From Streptomyces sp. 6-11-2 (GTDB taxonomy: Bacteria > Actinomycetota > Actinomycetes > Streptomycetales > Streptomycetaceae): a stretch of DNA of 64,000 nt. Location of the stretch: contig NZ_BJOR01000001.1 of assembly GCF_006540305.1 (NCBI RefSeq), positions 2,108,001-2,172,000 of the forward strand, given 5' to 3'. Of this stretch, positions 17,379 to 26,520 are shown piece by piece (the stretch's first letter is position 1; each line of letters starts with the position of its first letter). Both the position numbers and the translations under genes were made by a program. The notes below the pieces were generated by a model. That model saw only the letters and a list, made by a program, of their open reading frames with translations. It was not told where the DNA came from and made no database searches.

Positions 17379-18335
17379 TCAGCCCTCGGTCAGGCCCGCC
17401 ACCAGTTCGTCCGCCGCCTGGTACGGGTCCAGCTCACCGGCGGTGATCCGCTCCGCGAGGGCGCTCAGCCGGCGGTCGCCGTGCAGGTCGCCGATGCGTT
17501 CGCGCAGGGCCGTGACCGCGATGGTCTCCACCTCGTGGGCGGCGCGGGCGCGGCGGCGCTCCGCGAGGACGCCCCCCTCCTCCATCCAGGCCCGGTGCTT
17601 CTCCAGCGCCTCGATCACCTCGTCGACGCCCTCGGAGCGCGCGGCGACCGTCTTGACGATGGGCGGGCGCCAGTCGCCGGGGCCGCGGGCCTCGCCGAGG
17701 CCCAGCATGTGGTTCAGCTCGCGGGCGGTGGCGTCCGCGCCGTCCCGGTCGGCCTTGTTGACGACGTAGACGTCGCCGATCTCCAGGATGCCGGCCTTGG
17801 CCGCCTGGATGCCGTCGCCCATCCCCGGGGCCAGCAGGACGACGGACGTGTCGGCCTGGGAGGCGATCTCCACCTCCGACTGGCCCACGCCGACCGTCTC
17901 GACCAGGATCACGTCGCAGCCCGCCGCGTCCAGCACGCGGATCGCCTGCGGGGCGGCCCAGGCGAGTCCGCCCAGGTGGCCGCGGGTGGCCATGGAGCGG
18001 ATGTAGACGCCCGGGTCGGAGGCGTGCTCCGACATCCGCACCCGGTCACCAAGCAGCGCGCCGCCGGAGAAGGGCGAGGACGGGTCGACAGCCAGGACAC
18101 CGACCCGCTTGCCCTGCTTGCGGTACGCCGTCACCAGCGCGGACGTGGACGTCGACTTGCCCACGCCCGGGGAGCCGGTCAGACCGACGACGTAGGCGTT
18201 GCCGGTCAGCGGCGCGAGCGTCCGCATCACCTCCCGCAACTGCGGGGACGCCCCCTCCACCAAGGAGATCAGCCGGGCCACGGCCCTCGGCCGGCCTTCC
18301 CTGGCCTGGGCCACCAGAGAGGAGACGTCCTGCAT
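17379..18335 (-). CDS. meaB: Mutase-associated G-protein chaperone MeaB/ArgK family
   Basis: The ATG at 18335 has GGAG just upstream and gives 318 residues. The P-loop is GLTGSPGVGKST (residues 51-62), followed by the family motifs VDPSSPFSGGALLGDRVRM, ETVGVGQSE and NKAD. These GTPases (MeaB/ArgK/MMAA) escort B12-dependent acyl-CoA mutases, gate transfer of adenosylcobalamin and remove damaged cofactor. In this window the likely client is IcmA, although methylmalonyl-CoA mutase elsewhere in the genome is equally possible. A thiolase gene lies 81 bp upstream on the same strand, so the two may be co-transcribed. Confidence 0.93.
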   Translation of the reverse strand: MQDVSSLVAQAREGRPRAVARLISLVEGASPQLREVMRTLAPLTGNAYVVGLTGSPGVGKSTSTSALVTAYRKQGKRVGVLAVDPSSPFSGGALLGDRVRMSEHASDPGVYIRSMATRGHLGGLAWAAPQAIRVLDAAGCDVILVETVGVGQSEVEIASQADTSVVLLAPGMGDGIQAAKAGILEIGDVYVVNKADRDGADATARELNHMLGLGEARGPGDWRPPIVKTVAARSEGVDEVIEALEKHRAWMEEGGVLAERRRARAAHEVETIAVTALRERIGDLHGDRRLSALAERITAGELDPYQAADELVAGLTEG

Positions 18336-18416
18336 CACAGCTCCGTTCACATGATCCGCGTACGCGGTCCGCGTACGAGAGGTCCTACGAATGAGGTCGG
18401 TCGGGTGTTACCCGGC

Positions 18417-19625
18417 TCAGGCCTTCGGCACCCGGACGATCAGCGCGTCGCCCTGACCGCCGCCGCCGCACAGCGCGGCCGCGCCGACGCCGCCGCCGCG
18501 CCGCTTGAGCTCCAGCGCCAGGTGCAGCACGAGACGGGCGCCGGACATCCCGATCGGGTGACCCAGGGCGATGGCGCCGCCGTTCACGTTCACCTTTTCC
18601 GTGGACACGCCGAGGTCCTTCATTGACTGCACGGCCACGGCGGCGAACGCCTCGTTGATCTCGACGAGGTCCAGGTCGGAGACCTCGAGCCCCTCCTTCT
18701 TCAGGGCGTGCTGGATGGCGTTGGAGGGCTGGGACTGCAGGGAGTTGTCCGGGCCGGCGACGTTGCCGTGGGCGCCGATCTCGGCGATCCACTCAAGGCC
18801 CAGCTCCTCGGCCTTGGCCTTGCTCATCACGACCACGGCCGCGGCGCCGTCGGAGATCTGCGAGGAGGAGCCGGCGGTGATCGTGCCGTCCTTGGCGAAG
18901 GCCGGGCGCAGCTTGGCCAGGCCCTCGGCCGTGGTGTCGCCGCGGATGCCCTCGTCCTTGCTGAACAGGACCGGGTCGCCCTTGCGCTGCGGGATCTCCA
19001 CCGGGGTGATCTCGGCCTCGAAGACGCCGTTCTTCTGCGCGGCGGCGGCCCGCTGGTGGGACAGGGCGGCGATCTCGTCCTGCTCCTCGCGCCCGATGCC
19101 CAGGCGGGTGTTGTGCTTCTCCGTCGACGCGCCCATGGCGATGCCCTCGAAGGAGTCGGTCAGGCCGTCGTGGGCCATCGCGTCCAGCACCTCCACCGCG
19201 CCGTACTTGTAGCCCTCGCGGGACTTCGGCAGGAGGTGCGGGGCGTTGGTCATGGACTCCTGGCCGCCGGCCACGACCACGTCGAACTCACCCGCACGGA
19301 TCAACTGGTCGGCGAGCGCGATGGCGTCCAGACCGGACAGGCACACCTTGTTGATGGTGAGCGCCGGGACGCTCATCGGGATGCCGGCCTTGACCGCGGC
19401 CTGGCGGGCCGGGATCTGTCCCGCCCCGGCCTGCAGCACCTGGCCCATGATCACGTACTGCACCTGATCGCCCCCGATCCCCGCGCGGTCGAGGGCGGCC
19501 TTGATCGCGAAGCCGCCGAGGTCGGCTCCGGAGAAGGACTTCAGCGAGCCCAGCAGCCGCCCCATGGGCGTCCGAGCGCCCGCGACGATCACCGAGCCGG
19601 TCGTACCGGAAGTTCCAGAAGACAT
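18417..19625 (-). CDS. Acetyl-CoA C-acetyltransferase (thiolase)
   Basis: The 402-residue protein has the thiolase layout. The nucleophilic cysteine is Cys95 in [10 protein letters not shown], the histidine motif is [18 protein letters not shown], and the second active cysteine is in [19 protein letters not shown] also matches. Biosynthetic thiolases join two acetyl-CoA into acetoacetyl-CoA, and the reaction is reversible. With 3-hydroxybutyryl-CoA dehydrogenase (36153-37001) and icmA in the window, it could supply the acetyl-CoA to butyryl-CoA route that feeds methylmalonyl-CoA or ethylmalonyl-CoA. It precedes meaB on the same strand. The start at 19625 fits better than the longer frame. Confidence 0.92.
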   Translation of the reverse strand: MSSGTSGTTGSVIVAGARTPMGRLLGSLKSFSGADLGGFAIKAALDRAGIGGDQVQYVIMGQVLQAGAGQIPARQAAVKAGIPMSVPALTINKVCLSGLDAIALADQLIRAGEFDVVVAGGQESMTNAPHLLPKSREGYKYGAVEVLDAMAHDGLTDSFEGIAMGASTEKHNTRLGIGREEQDEIAALSHQRAAAAQKNGVFEAEITPVEIPQRKGDPVLFSKDEGIRGDTTAEGLAKLRPAFAKDGTITAGSSSQISDGAAAVVVMSKAKAEELGLEWIAEIGAHGNVAGPDNSLQSQPSNAIQHALKKEGLEVSDLDLVEINEAFAAVAVQSMKDLGVSTEKVNVNGGAIALGHPIGMSGARLVLHLALELKRRGGGVGAAALCGGGGQGDALIVRVPKA

Positions 19626-19774
19626 GAGCTGCGATCCCCTTACCGGCCTGCACAGCCGAGGAGTGAACGAGGGTTTACTTCGAATGTACTGAGGCGTACT
19701 CCGCCCCGTCATCGGGCCGTCGGTGTGATCGCGCGCACGTTGCGTAACCACCCCGGTGGCGATGCACTGATTCC

Positions 19775-20215
19775 ATGCTGACGCGAATCGACCACATCGG
19801 GATCGCCTGCCACGACCTCGACGCCACCGTCGAGTTCTACCGGACCACGTACGGCTTCGAGGTGTTCCACACCGAGGTCAACGAGGAGCAGGGCGTGCGC
19901 GAGGCCATGCTCAAGATCAACGACACCTCCGACGGAGGGGCTTCCTACCTGCAGCTTCTCGAACCGACCCGCGAGGACTCCACCGTCGCGAAGTGGCTCG
20001 CCAAGAACGGCGAGGGCGTGCACCACATCGCCTTCGGCACGGCGGACGTCGACGCGGACGCGGCCGCCGTCCGCGACAAGGGCGTACGCGTTCTGTACGA
20101 CGAGCCGCGACGCGGCTCGATGGGGTCCCGGATCACCTTCCTGCACCCCAAGGATTGCCACGGTGTCCTGACAGAACTGGTCACTTCGGCGGCTGTTGAG
20201 TCGGCTGAGCACTGA
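19775..20215 (+). CDS. mce: Methylmalonyl-CoA epimerase
   Basis: The 146-residue protein is a vicinal-oxygen-chelate enzyme with two beta-alpha-beta-beta-beta modules. Metal ligands expected for the family are visible: His7 (IDHIGIA), Gln60 (SYLQLLEP), a His of GVHHIAF (83-84) and Glu134 (LTELV). It converts 2S- to 2R-methylmalonyl-CoA, connecting propionyl-CoA carboxylation with the B12 mutase. It is divergent from the thiolase and meaB genes with a 149-bp gap. No strong ribosome-binding site precedes the ATG. Two strong hairpins follow the gene. Confidence 0.95.
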   Translation: MLTRIDHIGIACHDLDATVEFYRTTYGFEVFHTEVNEEQGVREAMLKINDTSDGGASYLQLLEPTREDSTVAKWLAKNGEGVHHIAFGTADVDADAAAVRDKGVRVLYDEPRRGSMGSRITFLHPKDCHGVLTELVTSAAVESAEH

Positions 20216-20248
20216 CTCCCGTACATAAGGGCCGGTAGGGTTGGGGGC

Positions 20249-20302
20249 GGTCGTCCCCCGAGCGGGGACGACCCGGTCCTGCCGTCGAGAACGACAGGAC
20301 CG
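20249..20302 (+). terminator. Two tandem hairpins after mce
   Basis: The first hairpin is a perfect 10-bp stem GGTCGTCCCC (20249-20258) / GGGGACGACC (20264-20273) with a 5-nt loop. The second follows at once: CGGTCCTG (20274-20281) / CAGGACCG (20295-20302). Side by side and 34 nt after the mce stop, they probably end its transcript and insulate scy. Confidence 0.7.
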
Positions 20303-20449
20303 CCGGGGTCCGTGTTTCGGGGGACGAGCGGCGGGGCAGCAGCCCGTGCTCCGCTGTTGATCTGACACCATTTCCCGGGGGCCCCGTCCGGCGGATGGAC
20401 GGAGCTCGTTTGGACAAGCTTGCGACCAGGGGACGGATGGGACCGCGCA

Positions 20450-23400
20450 GTGCGGGGCTACGAACGCCAGGAGCGAGAGCCGGCGGCTGACGTCGACCAC
20501 CTCTCTCGGTTCGAGGCCGAGATGGATCGGCTGAAGACCGAGCGGGAGAAGGCGATCCAGCACGCCGAGGACCTCGGCTACCAGGTCGAGGTGCTGCGCG
20601 CCAAGCTGCACGAGGCGCGCCGCACCATCATGTCCCGGCCCGCCTACGACGGCGCCGACCTCGGCTACCAGGCCGAGCAGTTGCTGCGCAACGCGCAGGT
20701 GCAGGCCGATCAGATCCGCGCCGACGCCGAGCGCGAGTTGAGTCAGGCGAGGGCGCAGACCCAGCGCATCCTCCAGGAGCACGCGGAGCAGGCCGCTCGC
20801 CTTCAGGCCGAGCTGCACGCCGAGGCGGTCAACCGGCGCCAGCAGCTCGACCAGGAGCTCGCCGAGCGCCGGCAGACCGTCGAGTCGCACGTCAACGAGA
20901 ACGTGGCGTGGGCGGAGCAGCTGCGCGCCCGCACCGAGCAGCAGGCCCGGCGTCTGCTGGACGAGTCCCGCGCCGAGGCCGAGCAGGCCATGTCGGCCGC
21001 CCGCGCGGAGGCCGAGCGGCTGGCCGCCGAGGCCCGGCAGCGCCTGCAGAGCGACGCCGAGGCGGCCCGCGCGGAGGCCGAACAGACCCTGCGCCGGGCC
21101 CGCACCGACGCCGAGCGGCTGCTGAACGCCGCCTCCAGTCAGGCCCAGGAGGCCACCGACCACGCCGAGCGGCTGCGCTCGGCCACCGTCAGCGAGTCGG
21201 ACGCCGCACGCCGCCAGGCCGCCGAGCTGAGCCGGTCCGCCGAGCAGCGCATCGCCGAGGCCGAGGACGCGCTGCGCAAGGCGCAGACCGAGGCCGAGAA
21301 GCTGGTCACCGAGGCCAAGGATTCCGCGGCCAAGACGCTCGCCGGCGCCGAGTCGGCCAACGAGCAGCGCACGCGCACCGCCAAGGAGCAGGTCGCCCGG
21401 CTAGTCCAGGAGGCCACCAAGGAGGCCGAGGCCACCAAGTCCGAGGCCGAGCAGCTGGTCGCGGACGCCCGCACCGAGGCGGAGAAGATCGTCGCGGAGG
21501 CCTCCGAGAAGGCCCGTACGATCACCGCCGAGGAGAGCGCGACCCAGCTGTCCAAGGCGGCGAAGACCGCCGAGGACGTGCTGAACAAGGCGTCGGAGGA
21601 CGCCAAGGGGACCACGAAGGCGGCGGCCGAGGAGGCCGAGCGGATCCGCAAGGAGGCCGAGGCCGAGGCGGACCGGCTGCGCTCCGAGGCGCACGACCTG
21701 GCCGAGCAGCTCAAGGGCGCCGCCAAGGACGACACCAAGGAGTACCGCGCCAAGACGGTCGAGCTCCAGGAGGAGGCCCGTCGGCTGCGCGGCGAGGCCG
21801 AGCAGCTGCGGGCCGACGCGGTCGCCGAGGGCGAGAAGATCCGCTCCGAGGCCCGGCGCGAGGCCGTGGTGCAGATCGAGGAGGGGGCCAAGTCCGCCGA
21901 GGAGCTGCTGGCCAAGGCGAAGGCCGACGCCGACGAGCTGCGCGGCACCGCGCAGAGCGACAGCGAGAAGGTCCGCACCGAGGCCATCGAGCGGGCCACC
22001 ACGCTGCGCCGGCAGGCCGAGGAGACCCTGGAGCGCACCCGCGAGGAGGCCGAGCGGCACCGCGCCGATGCCGCCGAGCAGGCCCAGTCGGTCCAGGCGG
22101 ACGCCGAGCGGGCCGCGCGCGAGCTGCGCGAGGAGACCGAGCAGGCGGTCGCCGCCCGGAAGGCGGAGGCCACCGAGGAGCTCACCCGGCTGCACACCGA
22201 GGCCGAGGAGCGGCTGGCCGACGCCGAGAAGGCGCTGACCGACGCCCGCGAGGAGGCCTCCCGCATCCGCCGTGAGGCGGCGGAGGAGGCCGAGCGGCTG
22301 CGCACCGAGGCCGCCGAACGCATCCGGACGCTGCAGCAGCAGGCGGAGACGGAGGCCGAGCGGCTGCGCACCGAGGCCGCCGCCGACGCGTCCGCCTCCC
22401 GCGCCGAGGGCGAGGCCGTCGCCGTACGGCTGCGGGCGGAGGCCGCGGCGGAGGCCGAGCGGCTCAAGACGGAGGCGCAGGACACCGCGGACCGGGTGCG
22501 CGCGGAGGCGCAGGCCGCCGCGGAGCGGCTGGGCACGGAGGCGTCGGAGACGCTGGCCGCCGCCCAGGAGGAGGCCGCCCGGCGCCGCCGCGAGGCCGAG
22601 GAACTGCTCGGTGCCGCGCGCGGCGAGGCCGACCAGGAGCGCGAGCGGGCCCGCGAGCAGAGCGAGGAACTGCTGGCCTCGGCCCGCAAGCGGGTGGAGG
22701 AGGCGCAGACCGAGGCCACCCGTCTGGTGGAGGAGGCCGACCGGCGCGCCACCGAGATGGTGTCGGCCGCCGAGCAGCACGCGCAGCAGGTGCGGGACTC
22801 CGTCGCCGGGCTGCACGAGCAGGCGCAGGAGGAGATCGCCGGGCTGCGCTCGGCCGCCGAGCACGCGGCGGAGCGGACCCGCCGGGAGGCCGAGGAGGAG
22901 GCGGACCGGGTCCGCACCGACGCCTACGCCGAGCGGGAGCGGGCGAGCGAGGACGCGGGCCGGCTGCGCGGCGAGGCCCGGGAGGAGACCGAGGCCGCCA
23001 AGGCGCTCGCCGAGCGGACCGTGTCCGAGGCGATCGCGGAGGCGGAGCGGATCCGCGTGGACGTCTCCGAGCACGCCCAGCGGGTGCGCACCGAGGCCTC
23101 CGACACCATCGCGCAGGCCGAGCAGGACGCCTCCCGCACCCGCGCGGAGGCCCGCGAGGACGCCAACCGCATCCGGTCGGAGGCGGCCACCCAGGCGGAC
23201 ATGCTCATCTCCGAGGCGCGTTCGGAGGCCGAGCGGCTCCAGACGGAGACGGTCGCGGAGGCGGACCGGCTCCAGACGGAGACGGTCGCGGAGGCGGACC
23301 GGGTCCGCGCCGAGTCCATCGCCAAGGCGGAGCAGCTGATCTCGGACGCCACCGGGGACGCGGAGCGGCTGCGCGCCGACGCCGCGGAGACGGTCGGCTC

Positions 23401-24328
23401 CGCGCAGGCGCACGCCGAGCGGGTCCGCGCCGAGTCCGAGCGGGTCGGGTCGGAGGCGCGGGCGGAGGCCGAGCGGCTGGTGGGCACGGCCCGCGAGGAG
23501 GCCGACCGGACCCTGGACGAGGCCCGCCGGGACGCCAACAAGCGGCGCTCGGAGGCGGCCGAGCAGGTCGACACGCTCATCACCGAGACCACCGCCGAGG
23601 CCGACAAGCTGCTCACCGAGGCGCAGGCGAGCGCGGTCAAGACGAAGGCGGACGCCGAGTCCCAGGCCGACACGATGGTGGGCGCGGCCCGCAAGGAGGC
23701 CGACCGGATCCTGTCCGAGGCGAAGGTCGAGGGCAACACCACGGTGGAGAAGGCCCGTACGGACGCGGACGAGCTGCTCGTCGGCGCCCGCCGGGACGCC
23801 ACCCAGATCCGGGAGCGCGCGGAGGAGCTGCGCGAGCGCCTGACGACCGAGATCGAGGAGCTGCACGAGCGGGCCCGCCGCGAGGCGGCCGAGACGATGA
23901 AGTCGGCCGGCGACCGCTGCGACGCGCTCATCAAGGCGGCCGAGGAGCAGCTGGCCAAGGCGCAGACCAAGGCGAAGGAGATCGTCTCGGAGGCCAACTC
24001 CGAGGCGGGCAAGGTGCGGATCGCCGCGGTGAAGAAGGCCGAGGGGCTGCTGAAGGAGGCCGAGCAGAAGAAGGCCACGCTCGTGAAGGAAGCCGAGGAG
24101 CTCAAGGCCGAGGCGGTCCGCGAGGCCCGGCGCACGGTCGAGGAGGGCAAGCGCGAGCTGGAGATCCTGGTGCGCCGGCGTGAGGACATCAACGCCGAGA
24201 TCTCCCGGGTCCAGGACGTGCTGGAGGCGCTGGAATCGTTCGAGGCGCCGTCCGGGAAGGACGGCGCGGTGAAGGCCGGCGCGACGGTGGGGGCACCCCG
24301 GTCGGGTGCCAAGTCGTCAGACGGCTAG
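20450..24328 (+). CDS. scy: Scy, long coiled-coil polarity protein
   Basis: I place the start at GTG 20450 (VRGYERQERE), giving 1292 residues; a TTG at 20420 would add ten. S. coelicolor Scy is similar in length. After a short N-terminal DivIVA-like heptad part (about 15-60), nearly all of the protein is one coiled coil built of EAERLRxEA-type 11-residue units, the hendecad-rich 51-mer pattern known for Scy. The tail (from about 1265) is short and Gly- and Ala-rich. Scy gathers polarity proteins at hyphal tips and works with DivIVA, FilP and ParA. filP follows 181 bp downstream. An exact 33-bp duplication lies at 23234-23299. Confidence 0.95.
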   Translation: MRGYERQEREPAADVDHLSRFEAEMDRLKTEREKAIQHAEDLGYQVEVLRAKLHEARRTIMSRPAYDGADLGYQAEQLLRNAQVQADQIRADAERELSQARAQTQRILQEHAEQAARLQAELHAEAVNRRQQLDQELAERRQTVESHVNENVAWAEQLRARTEQQARRLLDESRAEAEQAMSAARAEAERLAAEARQRLQSDAEAARAEAEQTLRRARTDAERLLNAASSQAQEATDHAERLRSATVSESDAARRQAAELSRSAEQRIAEAEDALRKAQTEAEKLVTEAKDSAAKTLAGAESANEQRTRTAKEQVARLVQEATKEAEATKSEAEQLVADARTEAEKIVAEASEKARTITAEESATQLSKAAKTAEDVLNKASEDAKGTTKAAAEEAERIRKEAEAEADRLRSEAHDLAEQLKGAAKDDTKEYRAKTVELQEEARRLRGEAEQLRADAVAEGEKIRSEARREAVVQIEEGAKSAEELLAKAKADADELRGTAQSDSEKVRTEAIERATTLRRQAEETLERTREEAERHRADAAEQAQSVQADAERAARELREETEQAVAARKAEATEELTRLHTEAEERLADAEKALTDAREEASRIRREAAEEAERLRTEAAERIRTLQQQAETEAERLRTEAAADASASRAEGEAVAVRLRAEAAAEAERLKTEAQDTADRVRAEAQAAAERLGTEASETLAAAQEEAARRRREAEELLGAARGEADQERERAREQSEELLASARKRVEEAQTEATRLVEEADRRATEMVSAAEQHAQQVRDSVAGLHEQAQEEIAGLRSAAEHAAERTRREAEEEADRVRTDAYAERERASEDAGRLRGEAREETEAAKALAERTVSEAIAEAERIRVDVSEHAQRVRTEASDTIAQAEQDASRTRAEAREDANRIRSEAATQADMLISEARSEAERLQTETVAEADRLQTETVAEADRVRAESIAKAEQLISDATGDAERLRADAAETVGSAQAHAERVRAESERVGSEARAEAERLVGTAREEADRTLDEARRDANKRRSEAAEQVDTLITETTAEADKLLTEAQASAVKTKADAESQADTMVGAARKEADRILSEAKVEGNTTVEKARTDADELLVGARRDATQIRERAEELRERLTTEIEELHERARREAAETMKSAGDRCDALIKAAEEQLAKAQTKAKEIVSEANSEAGKVRIAAVKKAEGLLKEAEQKKATLVKEAEELKAEAVREARRTVEEGKRELEILVRRREDINAEISRVQDVLEALESFEAPSGKDGAVKAGATVGAPRSGAKSSDG
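23234..23299 (+). repeat. Exact 33-bp tandem duplication inside scy
   Basis: Two identical 33-bp copies (23234-23266 and 23267-23299) each encode RLQTETVAEAD, one hendecad of the coiled coil. The surrounding hendecads differ at many silent positions, so this duplication is recent. It keeps the frame and the coiled-coil phase. Confidence 0.95.
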
Positions 24329-24441
24329 CCTGTAGGCGGATTCCGGCCTTCTGGGTGCTTTGACCGGTTCTTTGGCAAGCCTTGGAACGGTCAGCCACTC
24401 AAAAGAGGTGTCATTCTCCAGATCAAACACGTATCCGCTCG

Positions 24442-24468
24442 ATGACACACCGCTTCGGCCCCTAGGAT
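24442..24468 (+). promoter_or_regulatory. Candidate filP promoter
   Basis: ATGACA (24442-24447) and TAGGAT (24463-24468) resemble -35 and -10 hexamers with a short 15-bp spacer, about 42 nt before the filP ATG. The 181-bp scy-filP gap leaves room for independent transcription. The assignment is weak. Confidence 0.35.
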
Positions 24469-24509
24469 TCCACCTATCACCTCACCGGTCTCATTCGGAC
24501 AGGAACCCC

Positions 24510-25445
24510 ATGAGCGACACTTCCCCCTACGGCTTCGAGCTTGTGCGGCGTGGGTACGACCGCGCTCAGGTGGACGAACGTATCTCCAAGCTCGTCTCCG
24601 ACCGTGACAGTGCTCTCGCCCGCATCACCGCCCTGGAGAAGCGCATCGAGGAGCTCCACCTCGAGACGCAGAACGCGCAGGCCCAGGTCGGCGACGCCGA
24701 GCCGTCCTACGCGGGCCTCGGCGCGCGGGTCGAGAAGATCCTCCGCCTCGCCGAGGAGGAGGCCAAGGACCTGCGTGAGGAGGCCCGGCGCGCGGCCGAA
24801 CAGCACCGCGAACTCGCGGAGTCGGCGGCCCAGCAGGTCCGCAACGACGCCGAGTCCTTCGCCTCGGACCGCAAGGCCAAGGCCGAGGACGAGGGCGTCC
24901 GGATCGTCGAGAAGGCCAAGGGCGAGGCCTCCCAGCTGCGCGCCGACGCGCAGAAGGACGCGCAGTCCAAGCGGGAGGAGGCGGACGCCCTCTTCGAGGA
25001 GACCCGCGCCAAGGCCGCGCAGGCCGCCGCCGACTTCGAGACGAACCTCGCCAAGCGGCGCGAGCAGTCCGAGCGCGACCTGGCCTCCCGTCAGGCCAAG
25101 GCCGAGAAGCGGCTGGCGGAGATCGAGCACCGCGCCGAGCAGCTGCGCCTGGAGGCGGAGAAGCTGCGCACCGACGCCGAGCGCCGCGCCCGCCAGACGG
25201 TGGAGACGGCCCAGCGCCAGGCCGAGGACATCGTGGCCGACGCCAACGCCAAGGCGGACCGTATCCGTTCGGAATCCGAGCGCGAGCTCGCTGCGCTCAC
25301 CAACCGCCGCGACTCCATCAACGCCCAGCTGACGAACGTGCGCGAGATGCTGGCGACCCTCACCGGTGCCGCGGTGGCCGCCGCGGGCGCGCCGACCGAG
25401 GACGAGCCGATCTCCCGCGGCGTTCCGGCCCAGCAGTCCCGCTGA
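24510..25445 (+). CDS. filP: FilP, intermediate-filament-like protein
   Basis: The ATG at 24510 with AGGAAC upstream gives 311 residues, essentially the known FilP length. The N-terminus FELVRRGYDRAQVDERISKL is a DivIVA-type lipid/coil motif. Residues about 25-285 are coiled coil with a break near EPSYAGLGARVEKIL (about 70-85). The tail is short and flexible. FilP forms cytoskeletal filaments at the base of hyphal tips, interacts with DivIVA and Scy and stiffens the hypha. It was once annotated as a cellulose-binding protein. A strong terminator follows. Confidence 0.95.
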   Translation: MSDTSPYGFELVRRGYDRAQVDERISKLVSDRDSALARITALEKRIEELHLETQNAQAQVGDAEPSYAGLGARVEKILRLAEEEAKDLREEARRAAEQHRELAESAAQQVRNDAESFASDRKAKAEDEGVRIVEKAKGEASQLRADAQKDAQSKREEADALFEETRAKAAQAAADFETNLAKRREQSERDLASRQAKAEKRLAEIEHRAEQLRLEAEKLRTDAERRARQTVETAQRQAEDIVADANAKADRIRSESERELAALTNRRDSINAQLTNVREMLATLTGAAVAAAGAPTEDEPISRGVPAQQSR

Positions 25446-25488
25446 TTCACGTTCACCGGGCCTGACCGCGGCTGACATCCGCCGCTGA

Positions 25489-25530
25489 CCGCGAAGCTCT
25501 CTGCCCCAGGGGTGGCGGAGAGCTTCGCGG
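25489..25530 (+). terminator. Terminator after filP
   Basis: A perfect 13-bp stem CCGCGAAGCTCTC (25489-25501) / GAGAGCTTCGCGG (25518-25530) has a 16-nt loop. It ends only 18 nt before the ATG of the next gene, whose -10-like box TAGCGT begins 5 nt past the stem. Confidence 0.8.
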
Positions 25531-25548
25531 CGTTCTAGCGTGTCCCGC

Positions 25549-26517
25549 ATGATCGAACTGGAGGGGTTGACCAAGCGGTACGGAGAGAAGCTGGCGGTCG
25601 ACGGCCTCAGCTTCACCGTCCGGCCGGGCACCGTCACCGGGTTCCTCGGGCCCAACGGGGCCGGGAAGTCCACGACGATGCGGATGATCCTCGGCCTCGA
25701 CCGGCCCACCTCCGGGTACGTCCGCATCGACGGCCGGCACTACCACGAGCTCAGGGACCCGCTGACGTACATCGGCGCGCTGCTGGACGCCAAGGCCATG
25801 CACGGCGGGCGCAGCGCCTACCACCACCTGCTGTGCCTCGCCCAGAGCAACGGGATCCCCACCCACCGGGTGAACGAGGTCCTGGACACCGTCGGTCTGA
25901 CCCCGGTGGCGCGGAAGAAGGCGAAGGGCTTCTCGCTCGGCATGAGCCAGCGGCTCGGCATCGCCGGCGCGCTGCTCGGCGACCCGCGGATCCTGATGTT
26001 CGACGAGCCGGTCAACGGTCTCGACCCCGAGGGCATCCACTGGATCCGCGGCCTGATGAAGTCCCTCGCCGCCCAGGGCCGTACGGTGTTCGTCTCCTCG
26101 CACCTGATGAGCGAGATGGCGCTGACCGCCGACCACCTCGTCGTCATCGGCCAGGGCCGGCTGCTCGCCGACACCTCCATGGCCGACTTCATCGAGCGGA
26201 ACTCCCGTTCCCACGTCCGGGTCCGGACCCCGCAGCACGAACGTCTGCTCGACGTGCTGCACGGGGCCGGGATCACGGCCGTGCCGGGCGAGGGCGGGGT
26301 GCTTCAGGTCGAGGGCGGCAAGGCCGAGCGCATCGGTGAGCTGGCCGCACAGCACCAGATCGTGCTGCACGAGCTGAGCAGTCAGCAGTCGTCGCTGGAG
26401 GAGGCGTTCATGCGGCTGACGGCCGGGACGGTGGAGTACCACGCGCACACCGGCCAGGCCGTGCCGGAAGGGGCGCCCGCCCAGCCGTGGGGCGCCGACA
26501 GCGAGAAGGAGGGCTGA
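25549..26517 (+). CDS. ABC transporter ATP-binding protein (system 1)
   Basis: The 322-residue protein is an ABC-2 export ATPase. Walker A is GPNGAGKST, the signature is SLGMSQR, Walker B is ILMFDEP and the switch histidine is in VFVSSH. A C-terminal domain of about 110 residues follows the ATPase core. TAGCGT lies 7 nt before the ATG and there is no ribosome-binding site, so the mRNA may be leaderless. The permease starts 3 nt after the stop. Sequence and order closely parallel the second system at 27405-29545, so the pair arose by duplication. The substrate is unknown; daunorubicin-type or lipid exporters are the nearest pattern. Confidence 0.9.
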   Translation: MIELEGLTKRYGEKLAVDGLSFTVRPGTVTGFLGPNGAGKSTTMRMILGLDRPTSGYVRIDGRHYHELRDPLTYIGALLDAKAMHGGRSAYHHLLCLAQSNGIPTHRVNEVLDTVGLTPVARKKAKGFSLGMSQRLGIAGALLGDPRILMFDEPVNGLDPEGIHWIRGLMKSLAAQGRTVFVSSHLMSEMALTADHLVVIGQGRLLADTSMADFIERNSRSHVRVRTPQHERLLDVLHGAGITAVPGEGGVLQVEGGKAERIGELAAQHQIVLHELSSQQSSLEEAFMRLTAGTVEYHAHTGQAVPEGAPAQPWGADSEKEG

Positions 26518-26520
26518 GCG

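Noticed and set aside
20420..20449. TTG start for scy ten codons earlier
   Set aside because: The extra residues (MRPGDGWDRA) are not typical of Scy, and GTG at 20450 matches the known N-terminus VRGYERQERE.
21401..23866. Long open frame on the strand opposite scy
   Set aside because: It mirrors the repetitive GC-rich coiled-coil coding sequence. The product is Leu/Gly/Arg repeats without a family, and scy is certain.
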